A stretch of 15,050 nucleotides of DNA from Larix sibirica (Eukaryota > Streptophyta > Pinopsida > Pinales > Pinaceae): positions 10,158-25,207 of the forward strand of contig NWUY0300023329.1 in NCBI GenBank assembly GCA_004151065.3, given 5' to 3'. Every line of letters starts with the position of its first letter. Position 1 is the stretch's first letter. Both the position numbers and the translations under genes were made by a program. Under the pieces are notes generated by a model. That model was not told the origin of the DNA. It ran no database searches and saw nothing but the letters and a program-made list of their open reading frames with translations. Shown here in pieces: positions 1 through 8,410 of this stretch.

Positions 1-43
1 CTATAATTCCACATTAAGATAAAAAAATTAACAATTTTTCGTT

Positions 44-328
44 GGAGTGTTGGAGATCTTTAGACAATTTGGATCATTCTTCATGATGGCCACATTTTGA
101 TTGGTTGGTTGCTTGAGAGGACGCCTTGCATTGGATGAGTGTTTGGCATTACGAAGGAGGGATTTGAGTTCTATATAACATGGGGTGGCTTGGATGCTTG
201 CATGGAGGCATGGAGTTGACTTGGGGATGTCTGGGTTGCGATAATGTTCATGTAATTGGAGTGAACCCAATGGAGAATATGGCTTAGTAGGAGTGTTGGA
301 GTCCATAGAGGATTGTAGGAGTGTTGGA
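44..328 (+). repeat. Three copies of GGAGTGTTGGA
   Basis: The 11-mer GGAGTGTTGGA occurs at 44-54, 290-300 and 318-328. The last two share one more base on the left (AGGAGTGTTGGA) and lie 28 bp apart. A related AGGGGTGTTAGAGA lies at 683-696. Purine-rich tracts followed by TGTTGGA or TGTTAGA resemble the polypurine-tract/LTR-start junction of many plant Copia elements, but no matching LTR end was found, so this is recorded only as a dispersed short repeat. Confidence 0.4.
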
Positions 329-1349
329 TACATCTCATGAAGCACCCTTGTATTAGACCCTTACTTTCTTGGAGTTCACTACTCACATCATTATAGCTAA
401 ACATCACAAATTGAGTTTTGTTTATAACGATATAGATCAATGATCCTATCTCCCATGCCCATGATCCCCAAGCTCATTAAATATCATATCTGTAACTACA
501 ATAAATGTCTTTTAATAAGGATACTGTAGGATAGATTAATATTAATCCAACCACATATAGGTCAATTGTAAAGTTCCCATAACACATAATATGGATGATG
601 CACTTCTTATCTATTATTCGATTAATTTATTCTATATTATTTATTTATGATATGTTTATGCCTTAATTGAACTCGCTTCAAGTAGGGGTGTTAGAGATTT
701 GTTCGAAGGCACTTTGTTGTGCCAAATGGAGGGTCTAGATTTTTTCTTGAGCATAGGAATTGAGAAAATTGCAAGTAAACAAACTCTCATGCAGGTGACC
801 AACGAACTTTCTATAATCCGTAGTTGGAAGTGTGATTTGTTTTAATGAGGGGAGAAAGACTAGTTCATGTGTTTTGTCAAACACTTTGACATAGCTCAAC
901 TCTTCATTTGGGGAATCATGGCCACTTCCCTTGTTCACTCTGCCTTTGATTCTCTCTGTGATCTTGTTTCCTCTATCCGTGTACCCCTATCTTGTTCATA
1001 CCATGAAACTATTATACATGGATTAGTGGGAGGAAGAATTGTTTGAGACACATGATCCCCATCCAATCCAAAGGTAATCTTCTTGAAATCCTGGAGAAAA
1101 TGGTAAGTTTCTTCTCTCTTGAACATGGGTTGCCTTTACCATCAATGTTAGATGAAACATGCCCATCCAGTAAATTCCTCCATTGCTTCGAATATTATGG
1201 GAAACCATGATAACATTGTGTTACATTCAGTGGTTACTAGTCAGCAAAATCATTTCCATTACCACACCAAAGGCTCCTAATGATATGTCCAAGGATATTT
1301 TTATTTTACTTATTATATATATTTTCAGAAAATGTATTAAGTTTATTAA

Positions 1350-1371
1350 AAAATATATATATATATATATT
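1350..1371. repeat. AT dinucleotide microsatellite
   Basis: An uninterrupted run of alternating A and T lies in an A/T-rich stretch, with a shorter TATATATATA run near 1400. It is a simple-sequence repeat with no coding meaning. Confidence 0.8.
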
Positions 1372-1579
1372 TATAATATTAGAGCACAAAGTGGAAGTAT
1401 ATATATAACGAAAATTTGAATCTCTTTCATAATGTTCCTAGAATTGAAATAAAACTAATATAGATCCATCTGTTGATGCCTGGAAAAATCCTCGCGTCAA
1501 CAATAAGGGTTTCTCCCCAATGGAAGGTCCCAATTAGAACTTTCACTATTGGGAATAGGGAACTCGTCTGGTTTACGGT

Positions 1580-1590
1580 CCTGATACCAT
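1580..1590 (-). other. Possible degraded retrotransposon primer-binding site
   Basis: The plus strand reads CCTGATACCAT, so the minus strand reads ATGGTATCAGG. Plant LTR elements primed by initiator-Met tRNA carry TGGTATCAGAGC just inside the 5' LTR; the first eight bases match and the rest do not. No LTR end (CA) directly abuts it and no partner LTR was recognised. Chance similarity is quite possible. Confidence 0.2.
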
Positions 1591-2426
1591 TCCAGATAGT
1601 CTTGGAATGAGTTTTCCAGTTACGACCTGACCCACCATTTAGAATTTGAATTAATGTTGAATGAGATTCAAGATATTGAACCTAAATGCAAAAACTTATG
1701 CTAACAAGACATGCTAGTTTAACCGATAGAGAGAAGCCTCACATAGTGATGCGCAGGTTTTTACCTCCCGCCTTATCACTTCTCTTACTCGATCAAACAA
1801 GTGAATGTTCTAATTAAATGCATATTCTATCAAACTAAACTATCCTTGCAAGGAGCAATATTAAAGGGAGCAACGCAAGGCAACTGTGTAATGCACTTAT
1901 AAAGGAGATAACCACTGAATATAAAACACATTTAACAACTACAAGATAAAATTAACACACTAGATAGCTTGTGTATTAATGTTCATCACATGCATTGCTC
2001 GTATAAAGCAAAGAAATCTGTGCTCATTTATATATACACAACATATATTTAATGAAACATTAGAGTAATCCAACAAAAACAAGAATAATCTTATTGCATT
2101 TTAATAGACAAAAGGAGGAAATCAATTCCATGCATTCGTCTAAACATTTTGACATAGTCCTCGTTGCAAGCTTCCACCCAGAAAGTTGCCTTGTTCATTA
2201 ATCATAAATAGTTCTTACATATGAGTTCAACAAAATCTTCTCAAAAGAAAAAGCCCCTTCTTTCCCTCATTATTCTCCTTTTATCATTTCTATCCAGCAC
2301 CCCTAGGTGACTTTTCAGTCCACCTTCATTTAGTTACAACCCTTTGTCGCCTAGCACCTTGTAATTTTTCAGTTACAACTTAAATAAAGGGGACAAAAAA
2401 TACAAAAAGAAAATAAAATTATTACA

Positions 2427-2820
2427 TTATGAGGGTGGAGTTTCCTTTGGAGTTTGTATATATTCATTCCAAAGGCCACTTTCATAAGATATAACATTTA
2501 ATTGTTGTGGCTCTAACAACTATAAAGCCACCTCATGAAAATATATGTCTTTGACTAGTGCATTAAGACCTTTGGTTGTTGTACTCTACCCACTAGCCAA
2601 GTGTTGTGTTTTCAATGTTGCTTTCCCAATACGTTCATGTAGGTCTTCTGAAGTGACATTTTCCAGATCATGAATGGAAGCTATATCTTCATCCTTGATA
2701 GTTCTTAATTCAACCAATCTTTGTTCCTTCGGCACTAAGTTCTTGAACGGGCTAGGAGAAGGCAAATGGCATTTTTTGAAAGCTTTGACTATATTTTGAT
2801 GTATCCCTTCACACCTTGAA
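2427..2820 (-). pseudogene. C-terminal tail of the coiled-coil pseudogene (single copy)
   Basis: This continues the left copy without a break: ...QSEVAASISRCEGIHQNIVK, then PSPSPFKNLVPKEQRLVEL and a helix ending in KTQHLASG. A TAG at 2586-2588 and another TAG about 25 codons later are followed by LLEPQQLNVISYESGLWNEY and TPKETPPS, ending at TAA 2427-2429. The composition past the first TAG stays protein-like, so I place the original stop at 2427. There is no clear polyadenylation signal on the minus strand directly downstream, only A/T-rich sequence. The right copy has no such tail. Confidence 0.5.
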
Positions 2821-3934
2821 ATAGAGGCTGCTACCTCACTTTGCAATTTTTGTTTAGCCTTTTGGAAATTATCTAGAGTTGCGAAATCCAATCTTAATTC
2901 ATTGGTAGACCTCTTAGAAAAGTGAGGAGGGATTTCCTTGCCTTTTTCCTCCAGGCAGTCAACTTCTTCATTTTTTCATGAATATCTCCTAACTTCTGAC
3001 GAGTGGCAGTGGCTATCTCGGATATTTTCCTGACTTTGGCCACCATCCCTTGTACTTCGAATTTCTAATTTGTGAGCAAATCCTGGGAATGGAACAATTG
3101 TTCTTGAAGGGTAGATGCACAATCATAAAACAATGTCAAATCTCATTTCTACTCTTGGGAAATGTTCAATGCAATTGTCAATAAATCCTTTTCTCGCTAA
3201 AGCTCTGCTAATTGATCCTGTAAGGCTCCCTTTTCAATAGTAAGAGATTTTATCTATTGATCCCATTGACTTTCTTTTGATTGCATTTATCCCAACCGAG
3301 ACTTCAAATCTACCTTTTCTCCTTCCAATATCACTACCTAAACATTAAATGAATCCCTTTCTGACTCCGGACTCTGAATGGTGTTCATAGATTCCTTATT
3401 TTGAAGTTCAAGGGAGTCCCATTGGCGCCTTAGTTCAATCCGTTCATTTCTTTCCTTCACCAGATTGCCTTTAAGCTTGACTAATTTAGCTTTGCTTCTT
3501 TCGACATTCTCTATCAATTTGTGGACGTTATCTTCATTGGCCAGGGCTGCAACTACACCAATAGATGCTGTGAATTTCGGGTCTCTATTGGTACCTTCGA
3601 CCACTGGGACTTCTTGTATTGTAACTACATAAAGTTGTGAGGCAATTTTAAGCCTCTTCTCTGTCCATTTCATGATGGTATTTCTCTTCGAGTCATAAAC
3701 AATTGTCTCCAATTTAGCCAAAACATGTTGTTTGGAGGGGGTGAATGGGGTGAGGCCTAACTCAGTGAAAGGAATATGCCCTCCGATGAGTGGAACTTCC
3801 TTGTTGGTGCCTGTTGTAATATCAGTGTCCATGTATCGACCTTCATTGCCCATTTCTTCGTCTCCTTGTTGACCTTTATCTTCCACAGCTTGCTTGAGAG
3901 ATTCTTCTTCTTCTTTCTTCTTTTGGATTTCTTC
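2821..3934 (-). pseudogene. Left copy: linker and second coiled coil, more decayed
   Basis: This is the counterpart of 4670-5783. The part from about 3704 to 3934 is identical to the right copy, but from about 3703 down to 2821 I count 28 substitutions in 883 bp. Extra stops relative to the right copy are TAG for CAG in FNV-VVILE (about 3341), TAG for CAG in LLTN-KFE (about 3067) and TAG for AAG in ISQE-K (about 3151). The shared TAA, TAG and TGA stops and the frameshift at the T6 run 2971-2976 are all present too, so those mutations predate the separation of the copies. Confidence 0.6.
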
Positions 3935-4668
3935 CTACTGAGTTGATTCATGTTTAGCTTGTTCTTGTCTTTTGTGAGCCTCTTGTTGTTGTTGTATTAA
4001 CTCAACCCTTTTCCTTTCTTGCTCCGCAGTAAGATTATCGAGTTTCTCTTTCTCTATCCTCTCCTGTAGTTCTTTCACTTTTCTTTCATCTTCAGCCTTC
4101 CTAGATAGCTCTTCCTCTTGCGAATTTTCACCTGTTTCATCCAGGAGAGCATCTTCTACAACTTTCTTTCTAGTAGCTTCTTCCAAGATTTCTTGTGTTG
4201 AGGAATCTACTAGCTTTCTTGAGATTTCCTCCTTAACACCTTTAATTTTATTAAGTCTCCTGTCCAATTCTGTGAGGTTTGAAACTCGTTTATACACTTA
4301 TTTCTCCTTCAAGAATTGGTCTGCATATTCATAATGGATCTTAACATATGCACACTGTAGAGCCACCTTTTGATGACTATCATTCCTTACGAAGGTCTTC
4401 TCGCCAAAGTGAAAGTAGTCCAAATATTTTATCAAATCCAGGACATCTTTGACCTTGTTCATTTTGTACAATTTGATTATCAACGAAAGTGGAGGCCAGG
4501 AAGCTTTCTTATTATTATGTAGTAAATGGCCAATGCCATTCACAAAGGTTTGCCTCACAATTTCCTTCAAAACAATACAATCTGTGACATACTTGGGAAA
4601 CAAATATGGACCCTTTGATCCTCCATAAATACGCAAGTATGTGCCTTCAGGGGTCAGATAGAAATCCC
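3935..4668 (-). pseudogene. Left copy: truncated globular core and charged coiled coil
   Basis: This is a near-identical copy of 5784-6517. It begins at the N inside the globular core (just before TYLRIYGGSKGP), so it lacks everything upstream, and runs through the ...LKEK/TAA/VYKRV junction into the charged coiled coil. I count only two base differences from the right copy in about 965 bp (a T/C in GAGGTTYGAAAC and one in GTGCCTTYAGGGG, plus-strand reading). With no upstream start, this copy would not be a gene on its own. Confidence 0.6.
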
Positions 4669-4669
4669 N
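4669..4669. other. Single N at the exact junction of the two duplicate units
   Basis: One ambiguous base separates the two direct copies. Its position precisely at the repeat boundary points to a contig join or unresolved overlap, not a sequencing ambiguity in continuous DNA. Confidence 0.85.
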
Positions 4670-5135
4670 ATAGAGGCTGCTACCTCACTTTGCAATTTTT
4701 GTTTAGCCTTTTGGAAATTATCTAGAGTTGCGAAATCCAATCTTAATTCATCGGTAGACCTCTTAGAAAAGTGAGGAGGGATTTCCTTGCCTGTTTCCTC
4801 CAGGCAGTCAACTTCTTCATTTTTTCATGAATATCTCCTAACTTCTTATGAGTGGCAGTGGCTGTCTCGGATATTTTCCTGACTTTGGCCACCATCCCTT
4901 GTACTTCGAATTTCTGATTTGTGAGCAAATCCTGGGAATGGAACAATTGTTCTTGAAGGGTAGATGCACAATCATAAAACAATGTCAAATCTCATTTCTT
5001 CTCTTGGGAAATGTTCAATGCAATTGTCAATAAATCCTTTTCTCGCTAAAGCTCTGCTAATTGATCCTGTAAGGATCCCTTGTCAATAGTAAGAGATTCT
5101 ATCTATTGATCCCATTGACTTTCTTTTGATTGCAT
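4670..5135 (-). pseudogene. C-terminal coiled coil (right copy), cut at the N
   Basis: Past the TAA the same frame reads MQSKESQWDQ, TAG, IESLTIDKGSLQDQLAEL, TAG, REKDLLTIALNISQEKK, TGA, then an 80-codon open stretch starting DLTLFYDCASTLQEQLFH. The heptad-like leucine pattern persists across each stop, so these are point mutations in a formerly continuous helix. At the T6 run 4820-4825 the frame slips: upstream ...GDIHEK is continued in the next frame by NEEVDCLEETGKEIPPHF, and the frame runs on to the N at 4669. The remaining C-terminal tail exists only to the left of the left copy. Confidence 0.55.
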
Positions 5136-5783
5136 TTATCCCAACCGAGACTTCAAATCTTCCTTTTCTCCTTCCAATATCACTACCTGAACATTAAATG
5201 AATCCCTTTCTGACTCCAGACTTTGAATGGTGTTCATAGATTCCTTATTTTGAAGTTCAAGGGAGTCCCATTGGCGCCTTAGTTCAATCCCTTCATTTCT
5301 TTCCTTCACCAGATTGCCTTTAAGCTTGACTACTTTAGCTTTGCTGCTTTCCACATTCTCTATCAATTTGTGGACGTTATCTTCATTGGCCAGGGCTGCA
5401 ACTACACCAACAGATGCTGTGAATTTCGGGTCTCTATTGGTACCTTTGACCTTTGGGACTTTTTGTATTGTAACTACATAAGGTTGTGAGGCAATTTTAA
5501 GCCTCTTATCTGTCCATTTCATGATGGTATTTCTCTTAGAGTCATAAACATATGTCTCCAATTTAGCCAAAACATGTTGTTTGGAGGGGGTGAATGGGGT
5601 GAGGCCTAACTCAGTGAAAGGAATATGCCCTCCGATGAGTGGAACTTCCTTGTTGGTGCCTGTTGTAATATCAGTGTCCATGTATCGACCTTCATTGCCC
5701 ATTTCTTCGTCTCCTTGTTGACCTTTATCTTCCACAGCTTGCTTGAGAGATTCTTCTTCTTCTTTCTTCTTTTGGATTTCTTC
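5136..5783 (-). pseudogene. Linker and second coiled coil (right copy)
   Basis: The frame continues past the TAG at 5784-5786 through a KKKEEEE patch into a less charged linker (GTNKEVPLIGGHIPFTELGL, then TPFTPSKQHVLAKLET) and then a helix-rich stretch ending in LEGEKEDLKSRLG before a TAA at 5136-5138. The linker has Pro/Gly/Thr-rich sequence and could be a small conserved element between the two coiled coils. In the left copy the matching CAG codon in FNVQVVILE is TAG, so the right copy is the less decayed one at that site. Confidence 0.6.
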
Positions 5784-6146
5784 CTACTGAGTTGATTCAT
5801 GTTTAGCTTGTTCTTGTCTTTTGTGAGCCTCTTGTTGTTGTTGTATTAACTCAACCCTTTTCCTTTCTTGCTCCGCAGTAAGATTATCGAGTTTCTCTTT
5901 CTCTATCCTCTCCTGTAGTTCTTTCACTTTTCTTTCATCTTCAGCCTTCCTAGATAGCTCTTCCTCTTGCGAATTTTCACCTGTTTCATCCAGGAGAGCA
6001 TCTTCTACAACTTTCTTTCTAGTAGCTTCTTCCAAGATTTCTTGTGTTGAGGAATCTACTAGCTTTCTTGAGATTTCCTCCTTAACACCTTTAATTTTAT
6101 TAAGTCTCCTGTCCAATTCTGTGAGGTTCGAAACTCGTTTATACAC
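5784..6146 (-). pseudogene. Charged coiled-coil segment (right copy)
   Basis: This is an open stretch of about 120 codons in frame with the preceding segment, ending at a TAG (5784-5786) that sits between ...HESTQ and EEIQKKKEEEE. It is dominated by E, K, R and Q with heptad-like spacing (for example ERKVKELQERIEKEKLDNL) and a Q-run in RVELIQQQQEAHKRQEQAK. There are no hydrophobic core domains, signal peptide or membrane segment, so a long alpha-helical coiled coil is the natural reading. It is identical at protein level to 3935-4297 in the left copy. Confidence 0.6.
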
Positions 6147-6760
6147 TTATTTCTCCTTCAAGAATTGGTCTGCATATTCATAATGGATCTTAACATATGC
6201 ACACTGTAGAGCCACCTTTTGATGACTATCATTCCTTACGAAGGTCTTCTCGCCAAAGTGAAAGTAGTCCAAATATTTTATCAAATCCAGGACATCTTTG
6301 ACCTTGTTCATTTTGTACAATTTGATTATCAACGAAAGTGGAGGCCAGGAAGCTTTCTTATTATTATGTAGTAAATGGCCAATGCCATTCACAAAGGTTT
6401 GCCTCACAATTTCCTTCAAAACAATACAATCTGTGACATACTTGGGAAACAAATATGGACCCTTTGATCCTCCATAAATACGCAAGTATGTGCCTTTAGG
6501 GGTCAGATAGAAATCCCCTAACTCAGTGATTACTGCAAGAGCATATTCAAACGTGCAATCTGGCTCCTTTTCATATATCAAATTGTATGAGGGAACCACA
6601 AACTCTTTGCAAATCTGCTTATAATAGCTTTCATGCTTCTGTGCCCACAAAATTTAATAGGCCACATAAATGGGAGATTCATTAGGATTCCATCTACATC
6701 CTTAGCTAGGAAAAGGACGTAGAGTCATGATACAATCCACTAAATATGAAGACATGAAAT
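6147..6760 (-). pseudogene. Globular core of the coiled-coil pseudogene (right copy plus unique part)
   Basis: After the frameshift the protein continues as MSSYLVDCIMTLRPFPS, a TAA, GCRWNPNESPIYVAY, a TAA, and then an open stretch of about 168 codons (6650-6147) beginning ILWAQKHESYYKQICKEF. It has a Tyr/Gly-rich motif (TYLRIYGGSKGPYLFPKYVTD) and a Trp-Pro-Pro motif (KASWPPLSLI). It ends at a TAA after DQFLKEK, and the next codon, GTG, carries straight on into the charged coiled coil in the same frame, so that TAA probably replaces a CAA. Positions up to 6517 are duplicated to the left; 6518-6760 is unique. No catalytic signature is visible. Confidence 0.6.
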
Positions 6761-7551
6761 TCTGCCTTCTTCGCTTTAAGGCATTTCTGAGCGTCTTTGA
6801 TTGCTTGTACCATATTTTCAGAGATAATGTCTTCCCAATTGGAAATAGTGCCATGCATGGTAATGTGATAAAGCAAGGGTACCCAACTGAGTTTGCAATG
6901 GGTTGAGTTGGGCATCCCATAAAGCCTGCATATAAGAGTAGCAACAATCCTAAAATGGGTCTTTAAAATTTTCGTTTCATATTCTCCACTATCCCTTTGG
7001 TACAGTTGCTTTCTTGGTAGCAACATCTTCTTTACACACCCAACATAATCAAGTTTCAGGTTCATGAGCCACTCTTCTGTCAGAAATATTCTCGAAGCTA
7101 GAAGTCTATATGCTTTCCCGATGTGTGCAGGCTGAAACAAAGCAAAATATTTCCCTGTAGAGCTCGTGATTATATGAGATTTAGTAACAATATGGGGAAG
7201 GACCCACCCTATTACTTCAGCACAAGGAAACAATTCAGGCCTTGTTGCAGCCTTATGAATGCCTGAATTTTTGATGTTTTAATAGATCAAGTCTTCTTCA
7301 ATGTTGGCCTCTGGGACATTCTGGTCTCTGATCAAATGGTAAATCTCACCCCATTTGAATTCAGGGGAAATGCTCGTAATAGGCTATGTATCATCGAACT
7401 GAGCCTTCAAGGATGATTCCTAAACTTGTTCATCATCTAATGCTATCTCCAATATAGTCGTGGACGATCGTTTAGAGCCCATTTTTGACATTTCGGACTA
7501 TTGGACGACAGTGGAAACATCATTATCTTGGGTAACATCCATTGAAACCAT
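6706..7551 (-). pseudogene. N-terminal segment of the coiled-coil pseudogene (single copy)
   Basis: The chosen start is ATG at 7551, with a second ATG four codons in. The first ~90 codons contain four in-frame stops: TAG at 7498-7500, 7420-7422 and 7384-7386, and TAA at 7279-7281, all in the same frame. From 7278 to 6706 the frame is open. It encodes a globular region with PELFPCAEVIGWVLP near its start, then HIGKAYRLLASRIFLTEEWL, and a Cys/Trp/His-containing stretch (ICRLYGMPNSTHCKLSWVPL) that ends in NWEDIISENM. About 6755 the frame slips by one base: the frame-A reading AEFH is continued better by the frame-B reading MSSYLVD. Function unknown. This segment lies outside the duplication and occurs once. 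Confidence 0.6.
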
Positions 7552-7679
7552 GAAATGACATGCAATTTCAGTAAAACAAGCAATAGCTAAAACTATTTGC
7601 AATAAATAAACAAATCCTTTTCATGTAAATAAATTGAATTGTTCATCAGCTAAATCTAGAAACTCCCTAGCTTATTCAT

Positions 7680-7852
7680 TAGGGTTTGCATCAGCGCGTT
7701 TACTAGTGTGCAAAGGGGGGCAATGTAGTGGCTTGTGTGCAGTCGAGATAGGGTTGGAGAAAGTCGACAATTTCTTGGAGCTAGGGTTTAAGGTACAGTT
7801 CAAACCGAAGTGATGGAAAACTCCAAAAGACTATTTATTTGGGAAAAAGAGG
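7680..7852 (-). promoter_or_regulatory. Possible promoter/5' leader of the minus-strand pseudogene
   Basis: Upstream of the ATG at 7551 the minus strand has a TATA-like AAATAAATAG (about 7842-7851) and two AAACCCTA telobox motifs (plus-strand TAGGGTTT at 7680-7687 and 7782-7789). Teloboxes are common in plant promoters and leaders near the transcription start. The distance from the TATA-like box to the ATG, about 290 bp, would leave a long leader or an intron. Each motif is short and could occur by chance; the combination upstream of the start is the only support. Confidence 0.3.
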
Positions 7853-8410
7853 CGTGGCCTGAGCTCTAGGGCATAAGACCTTCGATACAAGTTAGACGAC
7901 TTGAAACCCTTGGGCTCAAAGAAAAAAAAAATTGACCAATAGAATCATTAAAAGGAAGAAAAACTACCAATCATGAGACCAACAGTACAAGAAGAATTAT
8001 GGGCCATTACCCTCCAACTACAATATGCCAAGTGTAGACCAACAAGTTTGAGATCACCAGATCAGGGCAAAAGGATACTTACCTGGAAAAATGGATGACA
8101 AGTGTACTAGACTGATTGATAGTAGATGCCAAGCGTACCGAGCAAGGAATCTTGTCCAAGTGGTGCAGGATCGAATGAGTTCACGTGACGACAACGATAA
8201 TGGAAAACAACATTTTCTTCTATTAAAAAGGTCTTCACAAACCCTAAATTTTCAAACAGGGCTTAAAAAGGTAAAATCGATGCTATTTCAAAAATATTGT
8301 CGATTTTTTTCGACAAAAAAATGTGAATTACCCTAATGTGTTTCAGCGTTAAATTTTATTTCTTGTGTGATGCTTTGTATTGGTGGAAGAGGTTGAGTCA
8401 ATGTGACCAT
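7853..8410. other. Non-coding stretch between the pseudogene 5' flank and the tandem array
   Basis: No gene is supportable. An 81-codon plus-strand open stretch (8091-8336) has no recognisable motif and covers low-complexity sequence (AAAAAGG, TCGATTTTTTTCGACAAAAAAA). An A10-like homopolymer lies near 7921. The sequence is likely repeat-derived. Confidence 0.4.

Larger units (their letters stand above)
1..2426. other. AT-rich region without a supportable gene
   Basis: I find no convincing gene here. Open stretches of 60 to 105 codons occur on both strands (for example minus-strand 28-345 and 735-938), but they overlap one another in different frames, show no recognisable domain and contain no long continuous frame. 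Visible contents are short GGAGTGTTGGA repeats near the left edge, an AT dinucleotide run near 1350, a tRNA-primer-like motif near 1580, and low-complexity T/C-rich sequence around 2240-2300. The segment just left of 2427 would be the 3' flank of the minus-strand pseudogene. Decayed transposon sequence is likely but cannot be assigned to a family. Confidence 0.5.
2821..4668. repeat. Left unit of a ~1.85-kb direct duplication
   Basis: Positions 2821-4668 align without gaps to 4670-6517 at an offset of 1,849. Substitutions are uneven: 28 between 2821 and about 3703, and two between there and 4668. The unit ends exactly at the N at 4669. Confidence 0.9.
4670..6517. repeat. Right unit of the ~1.85-kb direct duplication
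   Basis: Starts at the first base after the N (ATAGAGGCTG, the same as 2821) and ends where its match to the left unit runs out (GAAATCCC). The N takes the place of the C at 6518. Beyond that base the gene continues into unique sequence. Confidence 0.9.
2427..7551 (-). pseudogene. Decayed gene for a ~1,090-residue coiled-coil protein, internally duplicated
   Basis: Starting from ATG at 7551 on the minus strand (MVSMDV...), one frame can be followed through many isolated stops and two frameshifts (about 6755 and the T6 run at 4820-4825) to a TAA at 2427-2429. Counting the duplicated middle once gives about 1,090 codons. Layout: residues 1-110 polar; about 110-465 globular, with W/Y/F/C-rich segments; about 465-605 a highly charged coiled coil rich in E, K, Q and R; about 605-700 a linker; then a second long coiled coil to the end. 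Stops are mainly TAG and TAA in place of likely Gln codons. I do not recognise the family with certainty. It recalls dispersed uncharacterised ORFs of gymnosperm genomes, which suggests a multi-copy or transposon-borne gene. It has no polymerase, integrase or transposase motif. As it stands it cannot make a full protein. Confidence 0.7.

Noticed and set aside
680-700. Polypurine tract plus LTR start (AGTAGGGG then TGTTAGAGATT)
   Set aside because: It resembles a Copia 3' LTR junction, but there is no internal domain upstream, no LTR end in CA and no partner LTR in the window.
735-938. Copia reverse transcriptase C-terminal fragment (minus strand, ...TTDYRKFVGHL...)
   Set aside because: The DYRKFVG string recalls the Copia DYxxxVGSLIYL motif, but the following residues do not match and no FxDxDW or YVDD motif is near.
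4848-5033. Plus-strand 61-codon open frame
   Set aside because: It is antisense to the coiled-coil segment, its counterpart in the left copy is broken, and it has no motif.
3757-5800. Open frames of 64 codons at 3757-3951 and 5606-5800 (minus strand)
   Set aside because: They are out-of-frame shadows of the coiled-coil reading; lysine/serine-rich sequence of the A/G-rich strand explains them.
2427-7551. Alternative genetic code in which TAA and TAG mean glutamine, as in ciliates
   Set aside because: Many stops do look like Gln sites, but there are also frameshifts, a TGA, one AAG-to-TAG change and direct CAG/TAG differences between the two copies. The plant-type Ty3 gag and CACTA terminus also fit a plant nuclear genome.
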